The position numbers were made by a program, and so were the translations under genes. A stretch of DNA of 64,000 bases from an uncultured Roseovarius sp. (GTDB taxonomy: Bacteria; Pseudomonadota; Alphaproteobacteria; Rhodobacterales; Rhodobacteraceae), in assembly GCA_951812895.1 (NCBI GenBank), contig OX638333.1, positions 1,292,366-1,356,365 on the forward strand, read 5' to 3'. The first letter of the stretch is position 1. Each line of letters starts with the position of its first letter. The notes under the pieces were generated by a model. The model ran no database searches and was not told where the DNA came from. It saw only the letters and a program-made list of their open reading frames with translations. This document shows, piece by piece, positions 35,019-45,136 of the stretch.

Positions 35019-35475
35019 CCGTCGCCTTTTAAAAATAAACCCTCTGAAAATCCATGAAACCGTGTTTTTCGAGAATCCCGGAACAATTACTTTGCGTCGT
35101 CAACCTTGTAGTTCAAAAGGTCGATCTCGCTGGACGATAGTCGCACAAGATCTTTTTGCGGGATAATCGTATTGCCCTTGGCGTCCTTCTACCCGTCATA
35201 AACTGACGGTCGCTATGACTGATTCTTCGGATCACGCCCTCCGCCGGCTATGGCAATTTCCGGAAGGCAAATCGCAGAAAACCCACCTGACAAAACGTCG
35301 CGCCGTGATTTGTAAAACATTGCCATTTTGTCCCCCTCGGGTGTTGCTCCTACATACTACAAAACGGCGCTCTCACAAAATCACTATAATTTCACCGGCA
35401 TTCCCACATTGACACCCGCGGTATTTGTAGCCACTTGTTCTGTCTCAATGGCGCGCCGAAACAGGAGGCCCGAAC
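35019..35475. other. Gene-poor spacer upstream of gshA
   Basis: 457 nt with no full-length gene. On the minus strand, about 35090-35190, a stop-to-stop frame reads KDAKGNTIIPQKDLVRLSSS and then EIDLLNYKVDDAK, which looks protein-like but has no start codon, so it may be a gene remnant. A TTGACA at 35409-35414 is a possible -35 of gshA, but no convincing -10 follows. Confidence 0.4.
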
Positions 35476-36846
35476 ATGTCCATTCCCCAGTCCGGCGGCG
35501 GTCCGATCGAACATCATTCTCAGATGGCCGGTTATCTAGAGGCTGGCTGTAAGCCACGCGACGCGTGGCGCATCGGTACCGAACACGAGAAATTCGGCTA
35601 TTGCAAAGATACGCTGGAACCCCTGCCCTATGCGGGTGAGCGCAGCATTCTCGCCATGCTCGAAGGGTTGCGTGACGGTCATGGCTGGGCCCCGGTTGAA
35701 GAAGCGGGAAACCTCATCGGCCTTGAAAAAGACGGCGCCAATGTCAGCCTCGAACCCGGTGGCCAGCTGGAGCTTTCGGGCGCGCCGCTGGAAACCATCC
35801 ACGAAACCTGTGACGAGGTGAATGCCCACCTGTCTGACGTCAAAAGCATCGCCGACAAGGTTGGCGTTGGCTTCATTGGCCTCGGTGCGGCGCCCATTTG
35901 GGCACATGAAGACATGCCGATGATGCCCAAGGGTCGTTACAAGCTGATGACCGACTACATGGACCGGGTCGGCACCATGGGAAAATCCATGATGTACCGC
36001 ACCTGCACGGTACAGGTGAACCTCGATTTCGGGTCCGAGGCCGACATGGTGCAAAAGCTGCGGGTTGCGCTGGCGTTGCAACCGGTCGCGACCGCTCTTT
36101 TCGCCAATTCGCCCTTCTTTGACGGCAAACCCAACGGCCATAAATCCTGGCGAAGCCGGGTCTGGCGTGATCTCGACGCAGATCGCACAGGCATGCTGCC
36201 GTTTGTGTTCGAAGACGGCTTCGGGTTCGAAGCATGGGCTGACTATGCGCTCGATGTGCCGATGTATTTTGTCTACCGTGACGGCAAATATATCGACGCA
36301 CTTGGCCAGTCATTCCGCGATTTTCTAAAGGGCCAGCTACCCGCCCTGCCCGGTGAAACACCAACATTGTCCGACTGGGCCGATCACCTGACCACCGCCT
36401 TTCCTGAGGCGCGGATCAAGAAATTCATGGAAATGCGCGGCGCCGACGGCGGCCCTTGGCGCAGGCTCTGCGCTCTGCCCGCCTTCTGGACCGGGCTGAT
36501 GTATGACCAGAGCACGCTCGATGCCGCCTGGGACCTGGTCAAAGGCTGGGATTCTGAGACCCGTGAAGAGCTGCGCATTGCCGCCAGCAAGGATGCACTG
36601 CAGGCACAGGTCGGCAATATCAAAATGCATGATCTGGCCCGTGAAGTGTTGTCACTTTCAGAAGCCGGCCTTGCCGCACGTGCCCGTCCGGGCGCAGGTG
36701 GGCTTGTCCCGGATGAGACTCATTTCCTCAACGCCCTGATGGAAAGCATCGACAGCGGGCAGGTCCCGGCAGATGAGTTGCTGGAACGCTACCACGACAC
36801 CTGGAACGGTGATCTGACGCGGATTTATGCGGAATACAGCTACTGA
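35476..36846 (+). CDS. gshA: Glutamate-cysteine ligase (plant/alphaproteobacterial type)
   Basis: First step of glutathione synthesis: ATP-dependent ligation of Glu and Cys. The 456-aa protein belongs to the GCS2 class, with WRIGTEHEKFG, SLEPGGQLELSGAPL and MYRTCTVQVNLDF segments. AACAGGAGG lies before the ATG. Transcribed alone and convergent with the 85-aa gene downstream. Confidence 0.95.
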   Translation: MSIPQSGGGPIEHHSQMAGYLEAGCKPRDAWRIGTEHEKFGYCKDTLEPLPYAGERSILAMLEGLRDGHGWAPVEEAGNLIGLEKDGANVSLEPGGQLELSGAPLETIHETCDEVNAHLSDVKSIADKVGVGFIGLGAAPIWAHEDMPMMPKGRYKLMTDYMDRVGTMGKSMMYRTCTVQVNLDFGSEADMVQKLRVALALQPVATALFANSPFFDGKPNGHKSWRSRVWRDLDADRTGMLPFVFEDGFGFEAWADYALDVPMYFVYRDGKYIDALGQSFRDFLKGQLPALPGETPTLSDWADHLTTAFPEARIKKFMEMRGADGGPWRRLCALPAFWTGLMYDQSTLDAAWDLVKGWDSETREELRIAASKDALQAQVGNIKMHDLAREVLSLSEAGLAARARPGAGGLVPDETHFLNALMESIDSGQVPADELLERYHDTWNGDLTRIYAEYSY

Positions 36847-36883
36847 CGGCACAGTCTGTTTCTCATGCGAACTTGAACGAATA

Positions 36884-37141
36884 CTAACCTGAACGCCCAA
36901 CCCCATCCGGGTGCAGGTTCAGTACAAACTGGGTCACCTTCTCCGCTGGCATCTCACAAGGTTTCAGCACTGCCCCTGATGCAAGCCGGTACAGATTCAT
37001 ACTGATGTAATCCCCGCCGCCCAACTCTTCAGCCACCAGTTTCTGGCTCTGTCCACCGGCAAAGTCCTGGCGGGTCACAACATACCTTCGCCCATCCGCA
37101 ATGCCTGTAAATTCACCCAAGGGGAGCGCGTCAAACGCCAC
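36884..37141 (-). CDS. Conserved-looking small hypothetical protein (85 aa)
   Basis: Soluble, no signal, with Gly-rich and beta-forming stretches (GIADGRRYVVTRQDF, GGGDYISMNLYRLASGAVLKPCEMP). No family recognised. 13 nt after plsY on the same strand, so it is the last gene of the pyrB-plsY unit. Confidence 0.65.
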   Translation of the reverse strand: MAFDALPLGEFTGIADGRRYVVTRQDFAGGQSQKLVAEELGGGDYISMNLYRLASGAVLKPCEMPAEKVTQFVLNLHPDGVGRSG

Positions 37142-37154
37142 CAGAAACCAAGCG

Positions 37155-37763
37155 TCACTTTTGCCCGATCTTCGGCTCGGTTCCGGCCTTCAAACGCCGG
37201 ATATTCCCGGCATGCCGGACAAAAACCAGCAGGGTCAGGATCGCGGTCAGCAGGAAAACAGTCCCACCACCCAAAACCAGAACCCAGATCGTCGAAAACG
37301 CCGCCGCCATGATCGCGGCCAGCGACGAAATGCGCGAAAACAACGCCGTCACCAACCATGTCAGACAACTCGCAACCCCCACTGGCCAGGCAAGCGCCAG
37401 CATCAGGCCCAGGAATGTCGCCACGCCTTTGCCGCCCCGAAAGCCCAGCCAGACAGGGAAACAATGGCCCAGAAACGCGCAGAGCCCGGCCAGCTGTGCC
37501 GCATCTTCTCCGGTCACCGCTCGTGCCAGCAACACCACCACCACACCTTTGGCTCCGTCCAGCAAAACCGTGCCCGCAGCAGCAGCCTTGTTACCGGTCC
37601 GCAAAACATTGGTCGCACCGATATTGCCCGACCCGATTTCGCGCAGGTTTCCCAGCTTCAGAACCTTGGCCAGAACCATCCCATAGGACACAGACCCCAT
37701 CAGATAGCCAATCACAGCCCACAGGATAAGCAGGGTTGCAGATGTCTCAATTGCTGGCATCAC
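37155..37763 (-). CDS. plsY: Acyl-phosphate glycerol-3-phosphate acyltransferase
   Basis: A 202-aa inner-membrane enzyme with five or more helices. Motifs GSVSYGMVLAK, GSGNIGATNVLRTG and FRGGKGVAT are diagnostic of PlsY. It makes lysophosphatidic acid from acyl-phosphate and glycerol-3-phosphate. Overlaps pyrC' by 4 nt. Confidence 0.95.
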   Translation of the reverse strand: MMPAIETSATLLILWAVIGYLMGSVSYGMVLAKVLKLGNLREIGSGNIGATNVLRTGNKAAAAGTVLLDGAKGVVVVLLARAVTGEDAAQLAGLCAFLGHCFPVWLGFRGGKGVATFLGLMLALAWPVGVASCLTWLVTALFSRISSLAAIMAAAFSTIWVLVLGGGTVFLLTAILTLLVFVRHAGNIRRLKAGTEPKIGQK

Positions 37764-39037
37764 GCCGCCTCGTAAACCGGTTTTCCACCCACATAGGTTG
37801 CAAGTACCCTACCTTGCATCCGCGCTCCGTCAAACGGGGTATTCTTGGACTTTGACAAAAGCTTTTCACGATCCAAAACAAATGGCCTGTCCGGATCAAA
37901 AAGCACCAGATCCGCAGGGGCGCCTGCGCTCAACCGGCCACATTCCAGCCCCAGCCGTTTTGCCGGGTTAAGCGCCAGTGCCTTGAACAAAACAGGCAGC
38001 TCCAGATCCCCTTCATGATACAGCCGCATCGCCGCTGGCAACAATGTGTCCAGACCCACCGCCCCGCTTGCAGCTTCTTCAAACGGCAGGCGTTTGGATT
38101 CTTCATCCTGCGGCGTGTGCATCGAACTGATCGTATCAATCAGCCCCTCACGCACCGCCTCGACCACGGCCTGACGGTCTTCTTCCGACCTGAGCGGCGG
38201 CTTGACCTTAAAGAACGTGCGGTAATCTGCAACATCCAGTTCGTTCAGCGTCAGATGGTGAATCGATGTGCCTGCGGTGATATCAAACCCATTGGCCTTG
38301 GCCCGCGCCAGCGCGGGCAGCGCACGGGCGGTGGTGATCTGGTCGGCATGATAGCGCACACCGGTCATTTCGATCAGCGCGATATCGCGATCAATCCCCA
38401 TACGCTCCGCCATCGCCGTCACCGCGGGCAATCCGCGCAGGCTGGCAAACTTGCCGCTTGTGGCCGCAGCCCCCGACGACAGACCGGGGTCCTGCGGATG
38501 CCCCACCACCAAGGCACCTAATGACCGCGCATAACTCAGCGCACGGGTCAGAACCTTGGTATCTCCAACCACCTTGTCACAATCGGTAAAGGCCACGGCA
38601 CCGGCATCCAGCAGAAAGCCGATCTCGGTCATCTCCCGGCCTTCGCGCCCCTTGGTCAGGGCCGCCATCTGCAATACATTAACCGGTGCCGCCTCGTTGG
38701 CGCGCCGCGTGGCGAATTCCAGTGTCTCGGGCGTGTCCACCGCTGGCACCGTATCGGGCCGTGTCACCATCGTGGTCACACCGCCCGCAGCCGCCGCCAT
38801 CCCGGCAGAGCGATAGCTTTCCTTGTGCCGTTCACCGGGTTCACAGACCTTCACGCCGATATCGACGATCCCCGGTGCCAGGCATTTGCCGCCGCAATCC
38901 ACCCGGGCGTCCGCCGCAGGAACGTCGCCCCCCGCGCCCGTCGCCAGAATGGCCCCATCTTCCACCAGCAGCCAGCCGGGCGCATCTGTGCCCTGCTCCG
39001 GGTCAATCAGGCGGGCATTGGCGAACAGCATCTTCAT
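37760..39037 (-). CDS. pyrC: Dihydroorotase-like protein PyrC' (metal site lost)
   Basis: 425 aa, amidohydrolase fold. The canonical D-x-H-x-H-x-R-E-P-G metal motif reads DIGVKVCEPG at 59-68: both histidines are Gly61 and Lys63 and the Arg is Cys65. The later catalytic Asp of the T-D-H-A-P-H motif is Met306. One histidine (His180) remains. Activity is therefore unlikely. Such pseudo-dihydroorotases are known to assemble with aspartate carbamoyltransferase, and pyrB lies upstream in this unit, so a structural role in that complex is the best reading. A working dihydroorotase must be elsewhere. Confidence 0.88.
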   Translation of the reverse strand: MKMLFANARLIDPEQGTDAPGWLLVEDGAILATGAGGDVPAADARVDCGGKCLAPGIVDIGVKVCEPGERHKESYRSAGMAAAAGGVTTMVTRPDTVPAVDTPETLEFATRRANEAAPVNVLQMAALTKGREGREMTEIGFLLDAGAVAFTDCDKVVGDTKVLTRALSYARSLGALVVGHPQDPGLSSGAAATSGKFASLRGLPAVTAMAERMGIDRDIALIEMTGVRYHADQITTARALPALARAKANGFDITAGTSIHHLTLNELDVADYRTFFKVKPPLRSEEDRQAVVEAVREGLIDTISSMHTPQDEESKRLPFEEAASGAVGLDTLLPAAMRLYHEGDLELPVLFKALALNPAKRLGLECGRLSAGAPADLVLFDPDRPFVLDREKLLSKSKNTPFDGARMQGRVLATYVGGKPVYEAA

Positions 39038-39579
39038 TCTTGTTTCAACTCCTGTATCTCCCGCATCATCCGGTACACCTCTGGTGCATCTGCGATCCGT
39101 TCAAAACCGACCTGCGCCTCGTAACTACCGTTTCGCCCCCGCCGCATCTCACGTGCGAACATGATCGATGCAGGATCATCGCTGACAAAATCCAGCGTCG
39201 TCGCCGCCGTGATCGGATAGCTTTTCAGGCTCCGACCCTTGAACGGAATATCCGTCGCAATAAACGCCCGCCGATCGGTCAGCGTGTACCAGCTGTGCCG
39301 CCGTTTCCATGCGCCCCAGAACACAGAGCCAAAGGCGATTCCAAGGCCCACAAAAAAGTGCAGCAGACCAAACATCCAGAAAAACCCACCTGCCATCGAA
39401 GCCATAATCATCCAGAACAGGGCAAACCCGGCAAAAAACAGCCCGAACACAGCGCCAACAGCGTTCCCGATCCGGAACTCGAAACCGCCCCCGGGCCGAC
39501 CCTGCCAGATGATCCGCTCATCCTTATCCAGCAAGCCCTCCCAGCCGTCCGGCAACTGACCTGTCGCTAAATCTGTCAT
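39034..39579 (-). CDS. Membrane protein with PH-like segment, pyrB-pyrC' operon
   Basis: 181 aa. Two or three hydrophobic helices at about 37-88, then a soluble part with HSWYTLTDRRAFIAT typical of bacterial PH-like domains. Function unknown. Coupled by 4-nt overlap to both neighbours, between pyrB and pyrC'. Confidence 0.75.
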   Translation of the reverse strand: MTDLATGQLPDGWEGLLDKDERIIWQGRPGGGFEFRIGNAVGAVFGLFFAGFALFWMIMASMAGGFFWMFGLLHFFVGLGIAFGSVFWGAWKRRHSWYTLTDRRAFIATDIPFKGRSLKSYPITAATTLDFVSDDPASIMFAREMRRGRNGSYEAQVGFERIADAPEVYRMMREIQELKQE

Positions 39580-40133
39580 TTCAACACCACCGCCATGCCA
39601 ATCAGAAGAACGATAACAATGCCTACCACGACCAACAGACTCCCCCGCCCCCGGTGCGCCGGAACTGTGGCCTGCCCGCCAGTAACTTCACCCCGGGCGG
39701 CTTCAGAGCTCAGAGGCTCAAACGTCACCGGTGCTGTTTCTTCCACATAGGTGCCAACCCACCGCAGCGGCGCGCGCGGGCGCAGCGTATCCGCAAACCC
39801 GCCAAATGCACTGGAAAACACAAACAACAGATGCCCCTTCAAGCCTTCCAGCCGTGCGCGATCCTGATCAACATCCGCCTCGGCAATACCCAGCCCTTCG
39901 GTCATATAACCGGTCAGGCCTAGCCCGGTCAGATCCTCAACCGGAAACAGCTCCACAAAATCTTCATCCAGATACGTCACACCCAGCGCGTCCTGCAGCG
40001 GCCAGGGCGGATCATCCACATCTGCCTCATAATCACGCTCGGCGAAGCGCTCGATCTCTTGCGCCGGCAGGTCAACAGCAAACAGGCGCACAATTCCGCG
40101 CTCGTTCTCTTTGACCTCAAACCGTTCGCTCAA
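39576..40133 (-). CDS. C-terminally anchored hypothetical protein, pyrB operon
   Basis: 185 aa. A soluble, acidic N-terminal domain ([31 protein letters not shown]), a Pro/Ala linker, then a C-terminal membrane helix (about 165-183, [19 protein letters not shown]). A tail-anchored topology is likely, with the bulk in the cytosol. Function unknown. Overlaps pyrB by 4 nt. Confidence 0.75.
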   Translation of the reverse strand: MSERFEVKENERGIVRLFAVDLPAQEIERFAERDYEADVDDPPWPLQDALGVTYLDEDFVELFPVEDLTGLGLTGYMTEGLGIAEADVDQDRARLEGLKGHLLFVFSSAFGGFADTLRPRAPLRWVGTYVEETAPVTFEPLSSEAARGEVTGGQATVPAHRGRGSLLVVVGIVIVLLIGMAVVLK

Positions 40134-41092
40134 ACCGCAACCTCATTCGCCCCTTCGGCACGCCGCGCCCGCAGATTACGGGCCAGCAGATCCATCACCG
40201 CCATACGCACGGCCACGCCCATCTCGACCTGTTCCTGAATAACCGACCGGGCGATGTCGTCGGCAATATCACCGTCAATTTCGACCCCGCGGTTCATCGG
40301 CCCGGGATGCATGACAATGGCGTCCGGCTTGGCATGGGCCAGCTTGGCGGCATCCAGACCATACCGGTGATAATACTCGCGTTCCGACGGGATAAACCCG
40401 CCATCCATCCGCTCGCGTTGCAGCCGCAGCATCATCACCACGTCGACGTCCTGCAACCCCTCGACCATGTTATCAAAGACCTCGACCCCAAAGGCCTCAA
40501 TCCCCGATGGCATCAACGTCGGCGGCCCGATCAGCCGCACCCGGTTCTCCGTCTTCCCCAGCAGCATGATGTTGGACCGGGCGACCCGGCTGTGGGCAAT
40601 GTCACCACAGATGGCGATGCTGAGACGATGCAACCGGCCTTTCGCCCGCCGGATCGTCAGCGCATCCAGCAGGGCCTGCGTCGGATGCTCATGTCGCCCG
40701 TCGCCTGCGTTCAGCACCGCGCAGTTCACCTTTTGCGACAACAGATCAACCGCACCGGAATGCGGGTGCCGCACCACCAGCAGATCGGGATGCATCGCGT
40801 TCAGGGTCAGTGCCGTGTCAATCAGGGTCTCGCCCTTTTTCACCGAACTGGCCTGCATGGCCATGTTCATCACATCCGCCCGCAACCGCTTGCCCGCCAG
40901 CTCAAAACTCGCCTGCGTCCGGGTCGAGTTTTCAAAGAACATGTTGATCTGCGTCAGGCCAGCCAGCGCATCGCTGTGCTTTACATCGCGCCGGTTCAGA
41001 TCAACATACTGATCTGCCAGGTCAAGAATGGTGGTAATATCTGCAGGAAGAAGGGGCTCGATCCCCAGAAGATGGGCATGTGAAAATGTCAT
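40130..41092 (-). CDS. pyrB: Aspartate carbamoyltransferase catalytic subunit
   Basis: Makes carbamoyl-aspartate for UMP synthesis. 320 aa with FFENSTRTQ (52-60, carbamoyl-phosphate loop), [10 protein letters not shown] and [11 protein letters not shown]. The start [12 protein letters not shown] is chosen over a 76-residue extension with no family similarity. First gene of the unit pyrB - two membrane proteins - pyrC' - plsY - 85-aa gene. No pyrI regulatory subunit is present. Confidence 0.95.
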   Translation of the reverse strand: MTFSHAHLLGIEPLLPADITTILDLADQYVDLNRRDVKHSDALAGLTQINMFFENSTRTQASFELAGKRLRADVMNMAMQASSVKKGETLIDTALTLNAMHPDLLVVRHPHSGAVDLLSQKVNCAVLNAGDGRHEHPTQALLDALTIRRAKGRLHRLSIAICGDIAHSRVARSNIMLLGKTENRVRLIGPPTLMPSGIEAFGVEVFDNMVEGLQDVDVVMMLRLQRERMDGGFIPSEREYYHRYGLDAAKLAHAKPDAIVMHPGPMNRGVEIDGDIADDIARSVIQEQVEMGVAVRMAVMDLLARNLRARRAEGANEVAV

Positions 41093-41341
41093 CCGCCGCT
41101 CCTGTCCCGGAATTTTCACGCTTATAGGGGGGGACCGGCCCCTTGGGCAAGAGGCCGTATTCCTGATATCCGCGCGCTCAACCGTCTGATACCGCAAAAC
41201 AGTAAATGTCAACGGCGCCCCAACAGTCGGTTGCTCGGGCGAACGAAGGTCTGGAATCCAAAAAGAGGGCTTGTCGCCACACAGAAACCGTGAGCAGTCG
41301 TCAAGATGCCGGCCGTTCAATTATATTATCTGAGCGTACTT

Positions 41342-41380
41342 AATTCCTGGCGAAATTTTCTGTCAATTCCGCCAGGAATT
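41342..41380. terminator. 11-bp inverted repeat after the solute-binding protein gene
   Basis: AATTCCTGGCG (41342-41352) pairs perfectly with CGCCAGGAATT (41370-41380), with a 17-nt loop, about 47 nt beyond the stop at 41427 on the minus strand. T-rich bases flank both sides, so it may end transcripts in either direction. The remaining spacer 41093-41341 holds a G7 run near 41126-41133 but no gene. Confidence 0.5.
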
Positions 41381-41426
41381 TTAGTCTGAGTGGGCACTGA
41401 CGCTCAATGCCCGGAGCTAACTGATA

Positions 41427-43034
41427 TCAGCTCTCGAACCACCAACGGCTGCAGTGGCGATAACCATCCATCTGCCAACTCGGCGCTACCTGTCCGCTGT
41501 GGCGGCAGTTCTTCCGACGACCGTAGACGAAGTTCGGGAAGTAAGGAATTACTGTGCCACCTTCGTCTCGGGCAATCATTGCCATGTCACGGTAGATTTC
41601 TTTGCGAACGCCATCATCAAGCTCAGCTTTGCCCTGAAGCAGCAGCTTGTTGAAACCCGGATGCTTCCAGTGTGACTCGTTCCAGGCCGCATCATCCTTG
41701 TAGGCAAGGCTGTACATGACGTCCGGCGTTGGACGAGCACCCCAGGTCACCATACACCAAGGCTTGACCAGCCAGACATCAGACCAATAGCCATCGTTTG
41801 GCTCGCGCACGACCTTGATGTCGATGCCCGCGGCCTTGGCGTGTTCCGCATAGAGTATAGCCGCATCAACAGCACCTGTTGTGATCGATTCAGCCGTCGA
41901 GAAGCTGACACTCAGACTATCCATCCCAGCCTTCTTCAGATGGTGCTTTGCTTTGTCCGGATCATACGCGCGCTGCGGAATATCTTCTGGCCAGTATGGC
42001 ATGGCAGGTGAATGATGGAAGTCGTTACCAACCGTTGCAGCGCCGAATGTGATCTTCTCGACAAGTTCTTCGCGATTGATCGCATATTTCAACGCAAGGC
42101 GAACGTCATTGTTATCAAACGGCGCCGCGTCTACGTGCATCGGCATGGTGATACATTGCGCAGACGAAATGTTATCGACCTCGATATTGGGATCACGCGC
42201 CAACAGACTCAGTGTTTTGTTTTCGAGCAGGCTGGCCGAGTCAACATCTCCGGTCACAAGCGAGGTCTGGCGCGCGTTGGGATCGTTGATAACAAGCATC
42301 TGCACTTCATCAAAATATGCGCCTTCGCCGTGCCAGTCTTCATGCCGGACAAAACGACCGCCAACACCAAATTCAAGCTCTACCGCTTTGTAAGGCCCGC
42401 AGCCGATGCCGGATTGCCAGTTTGCAGTACCGTCTTCGTTCGCCGGTAGAATGGTAAGGTGATAGTCGGGCATAATCCATGGCATGTCCGCATTTGGAGA
42501 ACCCAGTTTGAATGTGACGGAACCATCGCCGTTATCAACGATTTCTTGCACGTCCGCCAAAAGCGCTTTAGCCGCTGAAGTGGACCCGTCACCACGATGA
42601 TGGTTCATCGATGCGACAACATCGGCGGTGGTTACTTTTTTGCCGTCATGGAATGTTGCACGTTCATCCAGGACAAAGGTCCACTCGGTCGCATCAGGGG
42701 ATGCTGACCATTCCTTGGCCACATCCGGACCAAGCGTGCCGTCGGCGTTGATCATGGTCAGATAGGCGCGAACGGTATGACCATAGGCAATCTCGAAATT
42801 GGATTGATACTGACCTGGATCATGTTGGTCCGAGGTGTTGCCATCATGCTGCGCTACACGGAAGGTTCCGCCGCGTTGAGGTGCCGCTTTGGCCGTTGTG
42901 CCCCATAGCCCTGTGGCCGCAGCCGTCGTCATCCCGGCCGCGAGTGAATAATTCATAAACGAACGTCGCGATATTCTACCCTGGCGGGCAGCATCAGCAA
43001 GACGGTCGATCAACAGTTGGTCTCTGATTGTCAT
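41427..43034 (-). CDS. ABC transporter solute-binding protein, family 5 (peptide/nickel type)
   Basis: 535 aa with a twin-arginine-like signal (RISRRSFMNYSLAAGMTTAAATG, residues about 28-50) and the SBP_bac_5 fold: DVAKEWSASPDATEWTFVLDERATFHDGK and LALKYAINREELVEKI. It likely binds a peptide, opine or similar solute in the periplasm. GGGAGA precedes the ATG at 43034. No permease or ATPase gene adjoins it, so it is orphaned or serves a remote transporter. Confidence 0.88.
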   Translation of the reverse strand: MTIRDQLLIDRLADAARQGRISRRSFMNYSLAAGMTTAAATGLWGTTAKAAPQRGGTFRVAQHDGNTSDQHDPGQYQSNFEIAYGHTVRAYLTMINADGTLGPDVAKEWSASPDATEWTFVLDERATFHDGKKVTTADVVASMNHHRGDGSTSAAKALLADVQEIVDNGDGSVTFKLGSPNADMPWIMPDYHLTILPANEDGTANWQSGIGCGPYKAVELEFGVGGRFVRHEDWHGEGAYFDEVQMLVINDPNARQTSLVTGDVDSASLLENKTLSLLARDPNIEVDNISSAQCITMPMHVDAAPFDNNDVRLALKYAINREELVEKITFGAATVGNDFHHSPAMPYWPEDIPQRAYDPDKAKHHLKKAGMDSLSVSFSTAESITTGAVDAAILYAEHAKAAGIDIKVVREPNDGYWSDVWLVKPWCMVTWGARPTPDVMYSLAYKDDAAWNESHWKHPGFNKLLLQGKAELDDGVRKEIYRDMAMIARDEGGTVIPYFPNFVYGRRKNCRHSGQVAPSWQMDGYRHCSRWWFES

Positions 43035-43828
43035 CGTAGTCTCTCCCTTGGTTTTCATTATTATAGCACAACTTTGGGCGGCTTACGGCCAGTTGAGCTT
43101 CCGTGCTGTTTACAATATTGCACTGGATACGCAGATTTTGGAGCGGCTGAACTAAAATAGCTGCCAAATTACGTCTCCTGCACACACATTTGCGACTTTA
43201 CGGAAATGGCAAGAGTGGAACAAACAATCAAGGTCGCGCAATCAGAGATCCAGAAACCATCAAATTGGCGTTCGGCCTCGGCTTGGTACTTCAGTTTAGA
43301 AAAGCCGTGGCCGTGTCGCAAGTGGGCAAGTATTTAGCCGAGATCACTTGTAAACTTTTAGTTGAGTTATGCGTTTTATCAGAGATAGAGCTCATGATCA
43401 CTTCCTAAACTGCCGGTGTTTTCCCAAACGGTTTACGCCGGCATTTTTGTAGTGATCGGTCGTTCTGACGTAGGGCCATTTCCCCAAGAAAACACACTGC
43501 AGCCCGGACAGCGTCTACATTGCCGACATTGACGCAATTGCTATGAATTACAAATTTCACCCGCGATGAATCAAATTCAGAGGCTTTCCGCGTTGCCATC
43601 GGTTTCACATCTCTGATTTTTACTTGTCTGTTTAAAACGTTCTGGTGCGGCACGTCATAATCAACACTCCGTCTTTCCAAAATGATTAAAGTTTTGCGGC
43701 TACCCGTTGAATCCTCAGGAAATTGTTGCAGTTAGCCGCACATGCATCAAAGGCTGCTTTCGATATATTGTAACAGCTGTAAGCGGTTGGCACCTGTTCT
43801 CAGTTTGAGCCCTCAACCATTGTGCCCA
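43035..43828. other. Gene-poor, A+T-richer stretch
   Basis: About 790 nt without a gene I can support. The longest minus-strand frame (43405-43680, 91 aa, starting MERRSVDYDVPHQNV) and a plus-strand frame (43190-43408) match no family I know and lack good ribosome-binding sites. Composition differs from the surrounding GC-rich genes, in keeping with an accessory insert. Confidence 0.4.
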
Positions 43829-45136
43829 CTACTCCCTAAACGCCCTTGTGAAGTAGTCCGCCAGTGGCTTTACAAGATACGCAATTGGCGTCCGGTCTGA
43901 GGTTTTGATGAAGGCTTCGACGGGCATGCCGGGGATGAGGGTGGTGTTTTCGGGCAGGCGGGCGCGTTCTGTTTCGCTGAGGGTGATTTCTGCGCGGTAG
44001 TAGGTCAGTTGGGTGGCGTCGTCCTGGAAGGCGTCGGCCGAGACCTGCGCCACATGGCCGGTCAGTTCCGGGGTTTCGCGCTGGTCAAGCGCGGAGAAGC
44101 GCAGCGTGACCTCCTGACCCACATGCAGCTGGTCAATATGGATTGGGTCCACCTGTGCATTGATCACCAACGGGCGGTCCTGCGGGATGATGTAGAGCAC
44201 CGGATCGGCTGGGCGCAGCACGGAACGGGGCGCATAGACTTGCAGGCCGTAAACCACGCCGGATACAGGTGCCACGATCTCAAGGCGGCTGAGTTGCTCA
44301 ATCAGAGACAGGCGGTTTTCCCGCAGCTCCAGCTCGCGATATTGCAGATCACGTAAGGTGGTAATGGCTTCCTCACGACGGCTGGCCGTCAGTTGCAGAA
44401 GCTCTATCTCTATCTCGGTGATCCGGCCCTCGGCCTGGGCTTTCTGCGCGCTCAGTTCGCCCAACGTGCCTGCGAGCCGCGCCTCTTCCCGTTGCAGGGC
44501 CAGAACGCGGGAGGCCTGGGCGAGACCCTTTTCCAGTAATACCTGCTGGTCACTGAGTTCCTGACCGATCAGTTCGATCTGTTGGGCGAGTGAGTCCTGT
44601 TGTGCCACAATGCCAATGATCTGATCGACGATCTGCCCGCGGCGTTTCCCAAGTTGTTCCACCTCATTGGCGGTGGTGGTCCGGCGCGCTTGCAGCAATC
44701 TATGCTGACCTTCCATCAGGTCACGGGCTTTCTCACTCTCCGGCGCAATCTCAGTCAGCAGCGGATCAAATGTGATGCCTTCCAGATCATCCCGCTCTGC
44801 CTCCAGCCGTCCACGGCGCGCGACAAGCTCAAAGAGCTGGCTTTCAGTGATGGCAAGTTGGGAAGAGAGGAGCATCGGATCAAGCTGCAACAGGACCTGA
44901 CCTGCCTCCACAACCTCGCCTTCATCCACCACAATGGCTGCAACCACACCGCCATCGGGGTGTTGGACCACCTGACGGTTCTGATCGACCTCAATCCTCC
45001 CGCTGGCAATCACAGCCCCGGCGATATTGGCCATCGCTGCCCAGGTGCCAAAGCCGCCCACCAGCAGCAGCGTGCCAATGAGCCCGATCAGGATCGGGCG
45101 GGTTGCAGACCATGTGGGTTGTTTGGGGTTATCCAT
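43829..45136 (-). CDS. Type I secretion periplasmic adaptor (HlyD family)
   Basis: 435 aa: an N-terminal membrane helix (about 14-38, [22 protein letters not shown]), lipoyl half-motif ([20 protein letters not shown]), a long coiled-coil hairpin (about 100-270), and the C-terminal barrel with [22 protein letters not shown]. It bridges the ABC exporter to an outer-membrane TolC-like channel. The ATG at 45136 overlaps the exporter stop as ATGA. Confidence 0.92.
   Translation of the reverse strand: MDNPKQPTWSATRPILIGLIGTLLLVGGFGTWAAMANIAGAVIASGRIEVDQNRQVVQHPDGGVVAAIVVDEGEVVEAGQVLLQLDPMLLSSQLAITESQLFELVARRGRLEAERDDLEGITFDPLLTEIAPESEKARDLMEGQHRLLQARRTTTANEVEQLGKRRGQIVDQIIGIVAQQDSLAQQIELIGQELSDQQVLLEKGLAQASRVLALQREEARLAGTLGELSAQKAQAEGRITEIEIELLQLTASRREEAITTLRDLQYRELELRENRLSLIEQLSRLEIVAPVSGVVYGLQVYAPRSVLRPADPVLYIIPQDRPLVINAQVDPIHIDQLHVGQEVTLRFSALDQRETPELTGHVAQVSADAFQDDATQLTYYRAEITLSETERARLPENTTLIPGMPVEAFIKTSDRTPIAYLVKPLADYFTRAFRE

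Noticed and set aside
41093-41320. N-terminal extension of PyrB
   Set aside because: The 76 extra residues are low in helix-forming content and PyrB proteins start at MTFSHAHLL-like residues.
43190-43680. Two small frames in the gene-poor stretch
   Set aside because: No family similarity, weak starts and odd composition; mentioned in the spacer entry only.
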